Shown here: piece by piece, positions 1 to 11,800 of the stretch
Layout of the letters: each line of letters opens with the position of its first letter
Position numbering within the stretch: the first letter of the stretch is position 1
Source of the DNA: Ceriagrion tenellum
Lineage: Eukaryota > Arthropoda > Insecta > Odonata > Coenagrionidae
Length of the DNA stretch: 64,000 nucleotides
NCBI GenBank assembly: GCA_963169105.1
Contig: OY720642.1
Location: forward strand, 77,044,716 to 77,108,715
Reading direction: 5' to 3'
Made by a program: the position numbers and the translations under genes
The notes under the pieces: generated by a model
Told to the model about the DNA's origin: nothing
Seen by the model: the letters and a program-made list of their open reading frames with translations, nothing else
Database searches by the model: none

Positions 1-487
1 ACACCATACAGTTTATAGTAAATTACAGATTATCATAACTACAAGAGTAGTTTTTCTTTTCCATGCCTTTTCTTAAAATCAGCATTAAATTACAGACAGT
101 AAATGACAATCAATTTATAGCCCGTTTCACAGCTTTTTCCGAAAAAAATAAAGTCTACGTGGACAACAGGGGGGTATGGAGGGGTCCGGATGAGGTCTAC
201 GAGTGTCCACAATGGGGGTGGGGGCGTCAAAAAGTGGCCTATTTTTGTCTACGTGGATTATGGACAGCCCCTGAGGTCCCATTGACGGGCGGAATACCGT
301 ACATGAAATGATCACCACACGGCACAAGACTATAGATGGGATCCCACTGAGATAGCTCCACTACTTCCAGCAATCGAACTTCGGCCCACGTGATGGATGG
401 ACAGCAAGGAATATTCAAGGACATGAGTTAGATCCCCATCTTCTAATTGCTGGCGTACAAACAATCTTCAGCGGAATCTTTAGCTCA
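1..487. other. Unassigned sequence with a short internal repeat
   Basis: No gene is recognised. The motif tctacgtgga occurs twice (near 152 and 248), each time followed by a G-rich stretch that includes 'tggac'. A related string (agtctacgtcccacgtgg) occurs near 14243. This hints at an old dispersed repeat, but no ends are visible. Confidence 0.2.
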
Positions 488-934
488 GGAGTCGTGCATA
501 AACTTCGTAACCAACTTAGGAGGTAGGGGGTCGCCTAAAAGCCTCCGGCAGGTAACGAGAGGGATGTAGGGGGGGGGGGGGTTCACTCAAAGTGACGTAG
601 CAGTTACAATGCAGCACTTTCAAGAATCTTCCAATCAAATACTATGATCCACGATATTGGCTCATGGAGGGATATGGTGACATTGTTTATTGAGGATCGT
701 TAGAAATTTTAGTTTTTTAACTTCATATAATTCATGGTTGATTTTTAGAATTTAAAAATTAACATTACTTGTTCCAATTGAGATTAGGCAGTTCTATTAT
801 ATCTAGTTCGGGTACTTTATTTGTCTCATTTCAACCTATCCCTAAAAATAAATTTACTCAATAATTGAGAAAATATTTTTGAATCGAAAGTTTCATTTGC
901 AGAGACAGCATTACATGTCGGGGAGGGGGAGAGC
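488..934 (+). mobile_element. Harbinger-like MITE, copy 1 (right end lost)
   Basis: The left end (GGAGTCGTGCATAAAC) matches the terminal repeat of the intact copy at 43047-43430. The body runs in the same order as in the other two copies: the 'gtcgcctaaaa' block, a G-rich run, 'ttcactcaaagt(g/a)acgta', 'ttacaatgc', then 'tttcaacctatccctaaaaat', 'actcaataattgagaaaat' and 'acatgtcggggaggggg'. The expected right terminal repeat is missing after about 934. The stretch 620-820 has no counterpart in the other copies and may be an insertion. A run of 13 G lies near 569-581. Confidence 0.6.
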
Positions 935-1889
935 GTTAGGAAGCTTCTAATTTCCTTCTAAATTCAGTTATAAAGGATTAGTAAACATTTTACGCAATAA
1001 ATTCTAAGATATCATCGTGTTTCGATTCATTTTTTCGTTTTGAATGCACAAACAGATACGCTTTACAAAACACTGGGTCTCAATGTATAAATATCGTGAA
1101 TTAAATTACATATATGCATTAACTCTCTCGCTCAATTGGAATGATAAAATAAGCTTCAGCGGCTCTTAAATTCTTGGGCAACATTTGTCTTTGATCTTCG
1201 TAAAGATACCTCCACCACCTTCACAACTTGTCATGGCTTAAAACCTCTTCTCGGAGGACATATTTTCTTGGTTTATTTCTCTTAACTCTCTTCTGCAGTA
1301 AACATCCAGTCTATCTTTTTTCCAAGTTGAAATGGAAACCAGTCTCTGTTTTTAGAACCACTAGAACTGACCCCTTCTACCTCTTACGCCCTATACCTCT
1401 GACAAATACTTACCTTTATTCTTTCCTCATCTCTGGTTCTAACCTTCGGAATTCCTAGCCATTATCTGTAAATAATTCTTCCTCTCGGTCTATTTTTAAG
1501 GAAAAATTATCAAATTATTACTATAATGAGCACATATGTCTATACTTTAATATGTATCCTATTATAGAATTTTAATATTATACATTGATCTGTGAAATCA
1601 TTGTATGTTTCTAGACTCCTTCTGAATGATATTTTATTTTCCATTTTGCATTATCTGAGGCTGAGAAATTTTCGTCTTTCATCACTGTGAGGTGTTGGCC
1701 AAGTATGCTTTTTGTTCTTTTTTTCGCTGAAAGCATAACTGTATATGTATTTTCTTTTTTGTTCTTATGGGGAAATCCAGAGCATAATTAAACTTATTCT
1801 AATCTATAATGGTTACAAACATTTTTCTCCGAGGGAAAATAATTCAGGATTTAAAGGGTTTAGTTGCTTGCAAACGGTGGAGTATCTTT
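935..1889. other. No feature seen
   Basis: AT-rich sequence on both strands with only short chance frames. No repeat, RNA gene or coding signal was recognised. Confidence 0.5.
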
Positions 1890-2170
1890 GGTAGCCTGAG
1901 GAGGTGGAGGAAGAGGTAAAAGAGTTGGGGAGATGGAGAACAAGCGCAGGAGAGGATAGGATTTGAGTGGAGAGATGGGAGAGAGATTCTATTTTATGTC
2001 CGGTTTTTACGTCCCCCTGACGATGTCATCAGGAATACAATCGAGACGCAAGGTAGAGGAAACGGAGAGAGAAGGGAAAGAGTATAAAAGGAGCGGCGGG
2101 GGAGGGAGAAAGGATTTAGACGGGGATATCGGGGGGGGGGGAAGAGGAGAGGGAGGGGGAATGAGATAAG
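1890..2170. repeat. Purine-rich (GA/GGA) low-complexity tract
   Basis: The + strand is almost all G and A for most of 280 bases, with GGA and GAGA repeats and an 11-G run near 2131-2141. Such a tract could form triplex or bind GAGA-type factors, but that is inference. The short frame across it is low complexity and not believable as a gene. Confidence 0.6.
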
Positions 2171-4307
2171 GAGAACAGCGACCTCACACGGACGGACGGG
2201 AAATGAAACGAAGGGGTTATAAAATACGAAACGATATATCTTTACCGCAAGAACACCGTCAGTTTCTTAAGAATGAAGTTATTGCGCTGTTAAAAATATG
2301 CTTTTAATTCTTCTCAAACCTGAATTAATAATTGTATTTGCGCAGCTGAGATTGAGCATCATAGGCTTCTTTAAGGCTGACTTCACGATCCCATTTGCTC
2401 AGCGCCAGAGTAAGGGAAAAAAATGCAAATAGTTACGTAATGTTTTTTATAAGACGTACGGCACTGAAATTATTTTGCGATTTCGTGTGGCGTCGATGTA
2501 AAAACGATAATACATTCCGTGAAAGATTATGGAAAAAATATAATGGAACCGTCATAAAAAAGAAACTACTTGTATTTATCTAAGAAGGAGGCCTTCAGTT
2601 CATATATCTGAAGATGCAGAATGTCTAGGATAAGTAAATTTAAAAAGAAAAGTTTAAAACGAACAAATACTGAATAGGTATACCATAGCATACAAAAATG
2701 AGTTTTCTGCGTCTGTGGACATAAAATGGGTACGATAAAATGCAAATGAGTCTTCAAACAAATCCAACAAAGGGAAAATAACTGAATACTGGAGAAGTAT
2801 CCGCCACTTTAACCGAAATTGAAATTCATAGCTCTGGATTTAATACTAGATATAATTACTCTGTAATTTTGGCAGTAAAATATATATACGATCAGATTTT
2901 ACATCTGAGAATGTTTTTCTTGCCTTTGTCTGAGTTTTTTTTGCTGACAGGAGCTCAATTTTTATTTATTCTTGGAAGACACTTGAGCTGCAATTTCTCT
3001 CGAGTAATTTCTGAGCGAATGAACGGAATACCGTTGCTCATAGAGACCTTGAAATACTGCTGGCTCATTTCCCAGTTTCGGAATCCCTCCTCGTGAAAAT
3101 CATTATTTCTGGAAGAGGCGTAAGGCTTCGATACACAGGAATACGCTTTTAGAGGAGAGAAAATGAGACAACAATACCTCATTTATAAAATCAGGGGAGA
3201 AAAAAGACGCGGTAAGACTTGAGCTGGAATATAAAAGAGTACTTGAAATATATTAAACGATATCTGGCGAGGTATTTCTAAGTTGAAGCAAAATTGAATA
3301 CGCAGTTGAACTCAACACGTAAAGATAACATTATTGCCCCTCGAGAAAAATATGTTTAAATGACGCTAGTCGAGTAATTTATAATATCGTATTATCTCTG
3401 CCATAAGTGGATATCTGGATATTCTGCTTCAATTTATGCATCGCTGGATTCTAGAGGGCGGCCGTAAGATAAGTAGCCGTATACAATGCTGCCCCATAAT
3501 TTTCTCGTGGACTTTTTCTTGTAAAAATTGATCCATTTTTGTCCTTAGGAGAGAGAGAGAGAGAAGGAGATAAGGGACCCATTTCCGTCAGCAGTTAAGT
3601 AAGTCGACAAGGCTCGGGAGTACACGGAGGAAAAAAAGGAGAACAACAGGAGACAATATAATCCTTGATATATCCCTAAGGAGGTTTATTCCATTTGGCC
3701 AGTCGCAGAGGGAATGGTATGGGTAGGAGGAAAGTCCTCGTATCTACTCTTAAATGCGAAAGCAAGCGAGCACGATACTATACAGTGTAAGCGGACTTAA
3801 TCAGGAATAAAAAGATAAATTAATTCAGAGCGAAGAAAAAAAGCATGGGCATTAAAGAGAAGAAGAATTTCATAAATCGAAAGAGTTTTGCATTTTGACA
3901 GAGATTGAACGTCAATTCTGCGACGTTTCTAGAGTTACTGGGACGATGACCAACGATAAAAATGTTCCCCATGTCTGGCTTCACGATCTGGCTGTAACAA
4001 ACGGAAGTCACGCCACTGTATTCTCGAGGTCAGAAAGCAGGCTGTCCGGATTGGTCGGGCTGACGCAAATGAATTCGCGCCCACTGTCTTTTTGGGATTG
4101 GGTTAATACCTCAGAATCACAACAAGCAGAACATTGGTCACCAAAAATATACACGAAGTACACTAAACAAAAATTTTACGTTATCGTATTTCAGTGCCTT
4201 AAGTTCCAAGTAGGCCACTGGTCTGGTGGTAAGAATAAAAAAAACCGAGTAAAAAGAATAAAAACATTAATATAAGTCTACTTTTTTAGCTTATTTTTCA
4301 AAACTAT
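2171..4307. other. No gene recognised; short (GA)n at 3548-3563
   Basis: The only low-complexity item is a GA run at about 3548-3563. A 126-codon frame at 3895-4275 (+) has mixed composition, no domain I recognise and no splice context, so I do not call it. The rest is AT-rich sequence without visible ends or repeats. Confidence 0.4.
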
Positions 4308-4750
4308 TTATTTTTTTGGGAAGGGATTAAATAGTTTTGCTGGTTGGTCGTTCCAGTCCCGTATGGTCCTGTTCAAGAAGGAGAACTGTTTTACATTTGT
4401 CCTTTGTGATCGGTATTTTATCTTCAACTGGTGGTCATTTTTCCCCACAAAGTTTGGTTTTACTGTCCTTCCCAAACTCATCCCATGCTTTTTCCTCACT
4501 CACTATTTTATACATCCCACATAGCCTGCTCCTTTTCCTCCAAACCTGTAAACTCTCCCATCCCAGTACTCGAAGCATTTCTGTAACTCTCTCTGTTTTC
4601 TTGTGTTTTCCTAGCACATACCTAGCTACTTTTCTTTGTGCCTTCTCTAAGTTCATCACCTCTCCTTTCTTGTGTGGGTCCTATACAAGAGATTCGTACT
4701 CTAGTGTTGGTCGAACCAGGGTTTTATAGGCCTTCTCTTTAGAGGTACCG
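4308..4750 (-). pseudogene. Non-LTR retrotransposon reverse transcriptase, C-terminal end (CR1/jockey-like)
   Basis: Read on the minus strand, the sequence encodes the end of a LINE reverse transcriptase. In order it shows KEKAYKTLVRPTLEYESLV (the conserved 'YktLVRPxLEYas' block), DPHKKGEVMNLEKAQRKVAR (the thumb-like 'iEkvQRraaRfv' block), LGWESLQVWRKRSRL and finally IRDWNDQPA, which corresponds to the usual 'ipdWNxLP' end. At least one stop (after SLV, where W is expected) and a frame change near 4450-4500 show it is dead. It is 5'-truncated as usual for LINEs. A mariner lies directly at its upstream edge; joining the flanks across it keeps the frame GVFNGTSKEKAY, so the mariner probably inserted into this LINE. 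Confidence 0.8.
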
Positions 4751-4753
4751 TTA

Positions 4754-5490
4754 AGTAAGTATCGTTTTAAAATAAAAAAACAGGTAAACTTTTCTTAACA
4801 ATTTTATTTTTACATGAAAACCAGTACCTTAATCTATTTTTCTACATTATTTCCACTAATATTAAGGTGCTTATCACAATGTAGATCCAACTTTAGAATC
4901 CTATCCTCTTAGAAGTCTGCCGCCTGATTTGACAAACACGGCAGCACGGTCGTTTTGGCCTCATCACCGTCGCCGTGGCGCTCACCACCCAAGTGCATCT
5001 TCAAATACATACACAGGTGGTACTCACTGGACACTCGGGACTATTCAGAGGGTGATCAAGTAATTCCCAGCCACATGATCCGATGAGATATTAAGTTTGA
5101 TTAACCGTGTGTGGACGGGCATTGTCATGGAGCAAACGATCCCCTTACTCAGTATGCCACGCCTTTTGTTTTGAATTCTCTAAAAGTTCTAACCCACTTC
5201 TGTACCTGTAATCACTCATGTTTTTCCCTTAAAATTCACTGATCTGACCATGAATTTCCACCGCTTTTACGCCTATAGCATTAAGAAAACGAATCACAGC
5301 GCGTATTTCACAGTCGGCGAGATTATCAATCGGCGGAGGCATTTTAAATAGTCAAAAAAACATACGTAAACACAGTCGAATGTTTTCATCAGAGCATTTG
5401 TGGCTTCCTAACAGATGTAGGAACAAAGAGCGCATGCGCCAAATGCCGACCGCGGCACTGCAGTGGCCGAATTTTAAAACGCTACTTACT
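4754..5490 (-). mobile_element. Internally deleted mariner element with TA target duplication
   Basis: The terminal inverted repeats are AGTAAGTATCGTTTTAAAAT (left, 4754-4773) and, reversed, AGTAAGTAGCGTTTTAAAAT (right, 5471-5490): 19 of 20 identical, each flanked by TA. The element is 737 bp, against about 1.3 kb for a full mariner, so roughly 40% of the interior is missing. Both ends of the transposase survive on the minus strand. Tc1/mariner elements duplicate TA on insertion, which fits. The copy cannot make an active enzyme, but its ends look intact enough to be moved by a related transposase elsewhere in the genome (inference). Confidence 0.92.
4829..5342 (-). pseudogene. Mariner transposase, N- and C-terminal parts only
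   Basis: The start codon at 5342 opens MPPPIDNLADCEIRAVIRFL, followed by a segment ending in EIHGQISE: the helix-turn-helix N-terminus of an insect mariner transposase. After about 50 residues the reading decays and jumps to LLHDNARPHTVN, which holds the second catalytic Asp region (HDNARPHT). Then come WELLDHPLNSPE (normally WeLLdHPpYSPDlaPSD, so the third Asp block is damaged), HLGGERHGDGDEAKTTVLP, LSNQAADF and the family end HLNISGNNVEK plus stop near 4829. The catalytic middle is deleted and several stops and shifts are present, so it is non-functional. Confidence 0.88.
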
Positions 5491-6122
5491 TAACAAACAC
5501 GCCTCATACTTAGATTTTTCCTAAATGACGTAGATTTTCACAGGCGTAGACTTCTATCCACCAACGCAATTTCTTTCTTCACCTTAGCTTATGTCCTACA
5601 TCTCTTAATCTGTTCCATTAAGCTTCTTCCACTTACCCAACAGCCTCCCTTCTATCACGGCCGTCTGCAGCCCTTTGCTCTCATTACAGTTTTCAACTAG
5701 CTACCTCTCTAATTTCTTCTAGAAATTTCCTCTCCTCACGCACCATGCCAAGCAATACGTTGGTAAAACTTAAGTGCTGACGATAAATTTTAAGTTAAAA
5801 CATATATTGCCGAGATACCAAAGTAGTCGTAAGAGAAGGAACTGGTCAATTTTTATGAGAAAATTCGACATACGCTGATCAACAACAATTTCCAACACGC
5901 AATACACCGTCGCACATTGATATATATATCGAAGCGGTGTAGAATCGATTGTCATCGATTATCGAATTTAATTGCCATGACTCGAAGCGAATTTCCGCCC
6001 TTAACTTCAAATGATATGATTCCACACACTTTTGTCGATTATTTCGTGATCTTGTTTAAAGGTTAATAGTTACGCGTTTTGAGCCAAACCTAAAACATAT
6101 TCATAAGTCCGTGAGCCAAACT
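5491..6122. other. No feature clearly seen; possible upstream LINE remnant
   Basis: The first 40 bases may continue the LINE interrupted by the mariner. Beyond that I see no reading frame or repeat I can name. A short TA run lies at about 5919-5928. Confidence 0.3.
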
Positions 6123-6185
6123 AATCGCGCAAAATCGCGAAGTTTTTACGAAAAATTTCGCAAAAACTTCGCGATTTCGCGCATT
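6123..6185. repeat. Strong hairpin, about 30-bp stem, 2-nt loop
   Basis: Left arm 6123-6153 (aatcgcgcaaaatcgcgaag...) pairs with 6156-6185 (tttcgcaaaaacttcgcgat...) with few mismatches, leaving a 2-base loop. The arms are built from repeated TCGCGAA-like units, giving CpG-rich stems inside AT-rich DNA. I cannot assign it to a known element; it could be the core of a foldback MITE or a small-RNA precursor. Confidence 0.75.
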
Positions 6186-8094
6186 GTGAAAAACAGGTGC
6201 CTCTAGGAATGGGTAAGCCTAACTTACTATGACGCAGCTTGAGGAGAATAAGTCACGATAGGACCAGTAACCTAAAAACTTGCCCCCATTTCTTACACCA
6301 CAGATCATCTTTGTATGACCTACGTGCTTTAAAATGACAAGATTCTAGAAGAGTAATTTTTATTCAGTGTTTTACGAGGCCAACAGTAAAATTTCTACAA
6401 GTTACCACAGTTGAAAAATAGATTAATACACAGTAGAAGTAATAGTGCTTGGGCCTGGAAGTCATAACGCAACATTACAAACGCATAAGTTTTACCTACG
6501 ACCTAGTTATGGAATAAAATGGCATGTACACACAGGTGGCAATAAAATAATCGCTAAAGTTTGACAAAAAACTCCTACAGACCTCGATAAAAAGTAAGGG
6601 AACGATAAGATGTGGAGTTATTTTACCTACAAGCCGTTTTGAATACGATATTTTGCAAGAATGGTTGCCCCTTATAGACTTGAGTGGCCTAGATTTTCCA
6701 AAAGATTTCTTCCTCGCAATTTTCAAAATTCAACTGCTGGATAGGAAAGACAAAGGAAGGCCGGGGGGACACCGTTGAGTAGATTTTCATGATATTTCAG
6801 TCAAAGAGGTAGGAAATAACGGACTGGTAGGGGTGGATTGAAGTGATCAACTATACAATTTATTTCTGACGCTGAGAAACAAACGATTTTCCAGAGTGTG
6901 CAAATTACATGAGCCAATTTTTCCTCGACGAACCAAGGCATAACGCATGCCTTCAAAGTGACGCAGCAGATCGAGGCTGATACCCCCGCAGTGAGGTAAG
7001 TAATTACCGGAAACAGTAATTATGGGCAATATAATACACCTTTGCCTTGAATGAGTTAGACGACGGAGTGGGAGCTCAGGAGGGGAGGCAGCTATATATT
7101 GCGCTGATGTTTTGAGATGGACTCTCCCAAAAGCTGAAAACATACCACTTCGTGAGATGAATTAGGAAACTTAAGGCTGGGTAGAAATCTATCGTGCTAC
7201 TCTCAAACTGAATTGGGGTTTCATCTAGGCTGAAACTAGCATATACTTTCTGGAAAGGGTAGGAAAATTCGGATAACTTAACTTTATAGATAAAATTTCA
7301 TCACCCATATCCTTAAAAACTGATATAATTTCAAAATATTCGCAAAACAGAATGATTCAAACACGAGAGATAATTATACCTCTTTCTTTCGAACAAGCAC
7401 ATAAAAATATACTTATTAAGTCTCCATTTTGATTATTCGAATAGGGAATCATGTTTAACATTATTCTGCCTTGATTAGAAACAGAACTTCACTAATCAGT
7501 TAAGTACTCTTTATTTGGCGAAAAGTCATATCAAGTATTGGCAAGTTGACGGGTATAGCTTATGCATACGGGCAGTCAGGCAAAACGACGAAGAATTGGA
7601 GTTCTAACTCAGAAAAGAAACGAACATAGTGACGAAAAAAATTTTCGAATACATATTAATTTTCGTACTCGACTATGTTTTTTTACCTTTTAAAAGTAGG
7701 TACACCATTAATTTCCAAGGCAATAGTTCATCTATTCAAGACACTTAACTGTTCCAGAAATAACAATGTAATGCCAAAATAATCTTAATGACAATATATC
7801 GGCAGGAGTAAACAGATTGAAAACGGCCTGCCCTGGTAACCCAAAAGTTTCTTGAGGCGAAGCCCACCGCGGGTATTGGTGTGATAATGATTACCGATGT
7901 AATTTACACGATGGTGCCTTGATCTCAGAAGTCTTATCATTAGGAATCGAAAGCCTATTACAAACGCTCGCTATTAGATATTTTTAAAATAATTAAATCA
8001 TTTATTTTAATAACCAAATTTTAAAAATTCACAAATAAAATATAAAAGCAAGCAAAAGTAATATCATATGAATCATGTAAAATGCACACTATTT
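6186..8094. other. No feature seen
   Basis: AT-rich sequence with scattered frames below 100 codons, none of which I recognise. No terminal repeats, tRNA-like boxes or LINE tails were found by eye. Confidence 0.45.
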
Positions 8095-8540
8095 AATCAA
8101 TTTTACAATGCTATGGTCCTGCTAAGCCATTAGTGGCTTATCAGCAGGTGCCTTTAATAATTTATCGGTAGAGTTATTATTTATCACTATCGACATAATT
8201 TATGTGCATAACAGCCACTTCTTTGTCTTTCTCTTAACTTTCCTTAAAAATTACATATTTTTTAAATCATCAATCAAATTGCTGAAGAGTTTTGGAATAT
8301 AAAAACTATAGGCTTGCAACTCTTCTGTGCGTAATAGCTGGGAAAATCATATTTATTAACTTTTCTAAGATCACTATTTTGATAGCAAACTCTTCTTTTT
8401 GCATTAATCACTGAAATGATTTTCACTGCTGCAATAACTTTTTATCAGGTAGAATGTTGAACTCCTTAAAATAACCATCATCTATAATCTCTCCAGTTTC
8501 ATGGAATGGATTGGGGATTTTATTATTTTCAATATTGTGA
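8095..8540 (-). mobile_element. Possible LINE 3' region (minus strand)
   Basis: Near 8114-8144 is a small inverted motif, cctgctaagcca / tggcttatcagcagg. A similar string (ctgctgataagccatag...) lies near 42517-42540, just before an A-rich end, so both may belong to a LINE 3' untranslated region. The minus strand upstream of the motif contains RT-tail-like scraps, but with too many stops to name a clade. This is a tentative call. Confidence 0.3.
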
Positions 8541-9634
8541 TTAGAAAAATAATTCCGAATTTTTACGAATCTTTTCTTCGGTTTTTTTCTCGGTAGTCGG
8601 AATACCTGTGTACCAGGAATAGAACTGTTTGTGGGCTAGGTACGCATGTCCAAGTTAGCGGCAGGCATGAGGAAAGCAACAACGCCTCCCGAACGTAAAC
8701 TGCATCAGGAGGTGTATCTTAAAGGAGTGAGCTAACGACGTCCTACGATGAGAGAGTTTAGAAAAATGAAGAGTGATAAAGAGAGGGAAAGATGTGGAAA
8801 TGGGAATTGTTCGCGGAATTCTACGAGGGAATCGGCAAAAAATCAAGGATTACCGCGGCCAGGAAATGAAGTGGGGGCACAAGAAGAGGGTGGACGTTAA
8901 AAGGGAAGGAATTGCGGACGGCGGGACTCGGAATTAATAGTTTTGCGGAGATGGGCAGAGGGGGGATTGAAGAGCAGAAAAGGAAGATGAACCCGCTCGA
9001 GGAGCATCATGGGAAGGGAGACGATGGGAATTTAATCTGGGGCAGAGGCAGCTCACCGTCCAGGTAAGCGGCAAAAAAAAGAAAAAAACAATACACAATA
9101 CTAAGGTGCTTAAATGCATTTGAAGGAGGCAGAAAAAAAGTTAATACCCGGCGTAAACACCGCCCTTGGGGGAGAGACAGCTTAGGAAACTCGTTGAATG
9201 ATAGAGGTATGGGCTTATTAGATGAATTTGTCATCAAAACGTCCAAGAAGTTACAATAATGGCGTTTATATCCGCGATTCTTGGTTGGGATTCTACGCGA
9301 GCATAATATGCAATCCTGATTCAAACGTATTTCTCAAATCACCAGTCACCGTCCGCATTAAGCTTCACTCTCACAGAAAATTTTGCCGCGATGAGCACGT
9401 GGTTTTCTTTGTATAAAAACATAGAGTCCTAATATTCGATTAGTTCCCCTAGGATACTGACCTCCCTTTTTGAGAGACCCGGAGGCATATTCTGGCAGTG
9501 GTCTAGATTGTTCCTCGGAGTACCGATCCTCGTCAGAGTGTTTCGTAGAGATTGGCTTAAGATCAGCCTTCCGTCCGTCGGACGCGGGGCGCGTAAAACT
9601 TACACCCTCTTGGCACTTTACTTTTATATCTGGA
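8541..9634. other. No gene recognised; purine-rich parts
   Basis: The + strand is purine-rich at about 8740-9060. The sequence 'cgtccaggtaagcgg' near 9057 resembles a splice donor, but no convincing exon precedes it. Confidence 0.35.
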
Positions 9635-9720
9635 CTAATTCAGAGCAGGTATGTTTCAGAGTCGCAGAGAGAATATTATTTTGACGCCGCACTTACATCT
9701 AGGTCCGGTCAATAATATAC
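9635..9720 (+). mobile_element. Short LINE 3' fragment
   Basis: The string 'agagcaggtatgtttcagagtcgcagagagaatattattttgacg...' (positions 9643 on) matches the RT C-terminus at 17247-17300 (gtgtgtttcagagcgacac, agaatattatcataacgcc). It encodes SRYVSESQREYYFDAAL, compared with RTGVFQSDTENI in the better copy. Only about 80 bases are clear, with no tail. Confidence 0.5.
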
Positions 9721-11244
9721 GCACAGAGATATACTTGCACAGAGATGACGTTAGTAACAAAGAAATTTCGGTTTTGTTATGTTTGTATCCGTTTACCGAC
9801 AATTTAAGTCAAATTTCAACTTGAGCGTACACAAATGGGAAACGATTCGGATTCATAACCAAAGTGGATTTTAAAATAGGCGAAACGGTTCGAGAAAACA
9901 CTTTTGAATTAGTTTATTATTGCGCGTTTTAAATGGTTTATGAGCACTCCACAGAAATGATTTCGGCCCATCGGCCTGACAGACAAACCTAAGTTTTTTA
10001 TTGTACTGCGTACAGTCGGAAAGCATGGTTCGAAACCTAGAATTGAGTGTGGGGGTGTTACGGTTCAAACAGGCGACGGACAATGAAAGAGCACACGCTG
10101 TGGGAAAAACTGGGAGCAAATATTGCGGTTTTTTTCCGGCATCGTATGGACTACCTGCGCGCATTATACGGCGGGACGGAGAACTGGTGGGGAATTAAAC
10201 AGCGCAAAGCGGAGTGATGGATGCAAAGAGTGCAATGGGGGTGGGGAAAGAGGAAGGGGGGAGAAGAAGGGACGAGCACTGGACACGTACGTCCAGTTTC
10301 ATTTTTTCCTCACTGTCCTCTATAAAAAGGGAGTGAAGCGTGAAAAAAAGCGATCTCAACGGTTCCCCACGAGCAAATAGGTGGCGTGATAGTAAACACT
10401 AGCGCGGCAAGGCGGTTTCCAAGGCAATATAATGCAAGGAGGACAGAAGAAATGGTCAAGGAGTTGGGGGCAATAAAACGGATTTGCAGGGAGAGAACAA
10501 TTCAAACACAACGCCCCCGTGACACGGCGATGGTGCACATGAATGAAAACATACCGCGCTTGAGAATAACTTATGCGGAGTTACAACAACACTATGGACC
10601 GTTCCACATTGAATCAACAGTACGTCCCTCATGGAGGGCGCTGTTGCCAAACTTACGATTGATGCCCTCAACTACATATTAGTCACTAGGAAAATCATAA
10701 GGCCATATTCAAACTGATTTCATTTAAGTTACTTCCAGAAATAATATCTGAAAATTAGACCACCTCTAGATGTGCAGTCAGCACACTGAATAGCACATTG
10801 CTAACTTTCCTGCAGTAATTGGCAACACCGAGCCCTCGCCCTGATGGAAATTTTCCAAGTATTAAATCTCGATGTAACCCCATGGTGGTGACTAAATATA
10901 AAAACGCACTGCAGATGTCAGTTACCGACGTGGCTCATTGCGTCAAGGAGGATAAGGCCTGCGTGGAAGGAGTAGGCATAGGAGAAAGGAGCTCATGATA
11001 GACAACATTGCCAACAGATTTGCATTGAAGCTGAGAGGTAAAAAGTATGTCAGCAGTGCAGTACAGATGACGTTTACGATCTAAACATAGCTGTGCTACG
11101 CTGGTAGTGCTCCTAATTTATTAGAGAAGTCTGTATAAGCATTTTGTTTTAGAGTATAAATCGTTTAAATTCACATGAACTGAAGGTTGACCATTTTGAA
11201 GTTTGTAACGAAGGTTACAATAGAAGTAGGGAAGGAAGACGGAA
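9721..11244. other. No gene recognised
   Basis: Several overlapping short frames (10001-10682) lie on both strands in a moderately GC-rich part, but none shows a motif I know. The purine-rich stretch at 10225-10275 is low complexity. Confidence 0.35.
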
Positions 11245-11800
11245 GAAGTACAACGGACCACAGGCAAAGAATAGCCCAAGCTAAGAAGGCGTTCATGGGA
11301 AAAAGACAACTGCTGTGCTCAAAGAAGATAGGACTACTAACCAGGAAACAGTATGTGAAAATATGCGTGAGAAGCGTGGCGCTCTATGAATCGGAAGCAT
11401 GGAAAATTGGAAAAGATGACCAGAACAAACAAAATCCCTTCAAACCTGGTGCTGGAGGAGGATGCTGAAGATAAAATGGACGGACAAAGTAAGACATGAC
11501 GAAGTTTACATAAGAGCCGAAGAGGAAAGGACCATATGGAACACCGTACAGAAAAGAAGAATCAGATGGATTGCACATACCCTGTGACACAATGGGTTTG
11601 TGAAGAACATAATTGACGGCAAAAAAGAGGGCAAAGTCCCCAGACGAGACCCAGGAATAATTCAAGGACCAAATACAGAGGAAAGTACATAGGTAGAGAT
11701 ACCAGGAGGTAAGGAAACTAGCATTAGATAGAGAAGGGTGGAGGGCTACAGTTAACCAATCTTAGGACTGAACGACCAATGAATGAACGAAGGTTTGGAA
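11245..11800 (+). pseudogene. RTE-like non-LTR retrotransposon, RT C-terminus and 3' end
   Basis: The + strand encodes RIAQAKKAFMGKRQLL, then TRKQYVKICVRSVALYESEA, a W-poor version of 'rrLeaFEmWcyRRmLkikW', then VRHDEV, EERTIWNTVQKRRIRWI, GFVKNII and GWRAAVN, in the order of an endonuclease-reverse transcriptase C-terminal region of RTE type. Stops and shifts (near 11465 and 11590) make it dead. The 3' end reads 'ccaatcttaggactgaacgaccaatgaatgaacg', the same end as the copies at 41.5 and 49.0 kb, with a short ATGA-type tail. Homologous fragments lie at 29.2, 41.5 and 49.0 kb, all on the + strand. Confidence 0.8.

Noticed and set aside
3895..4275. 126-codon frame (+)
   Set aside because: No domain, no repeat match, and no splice signals in context; length is within chance for 64 kb read in six frames.
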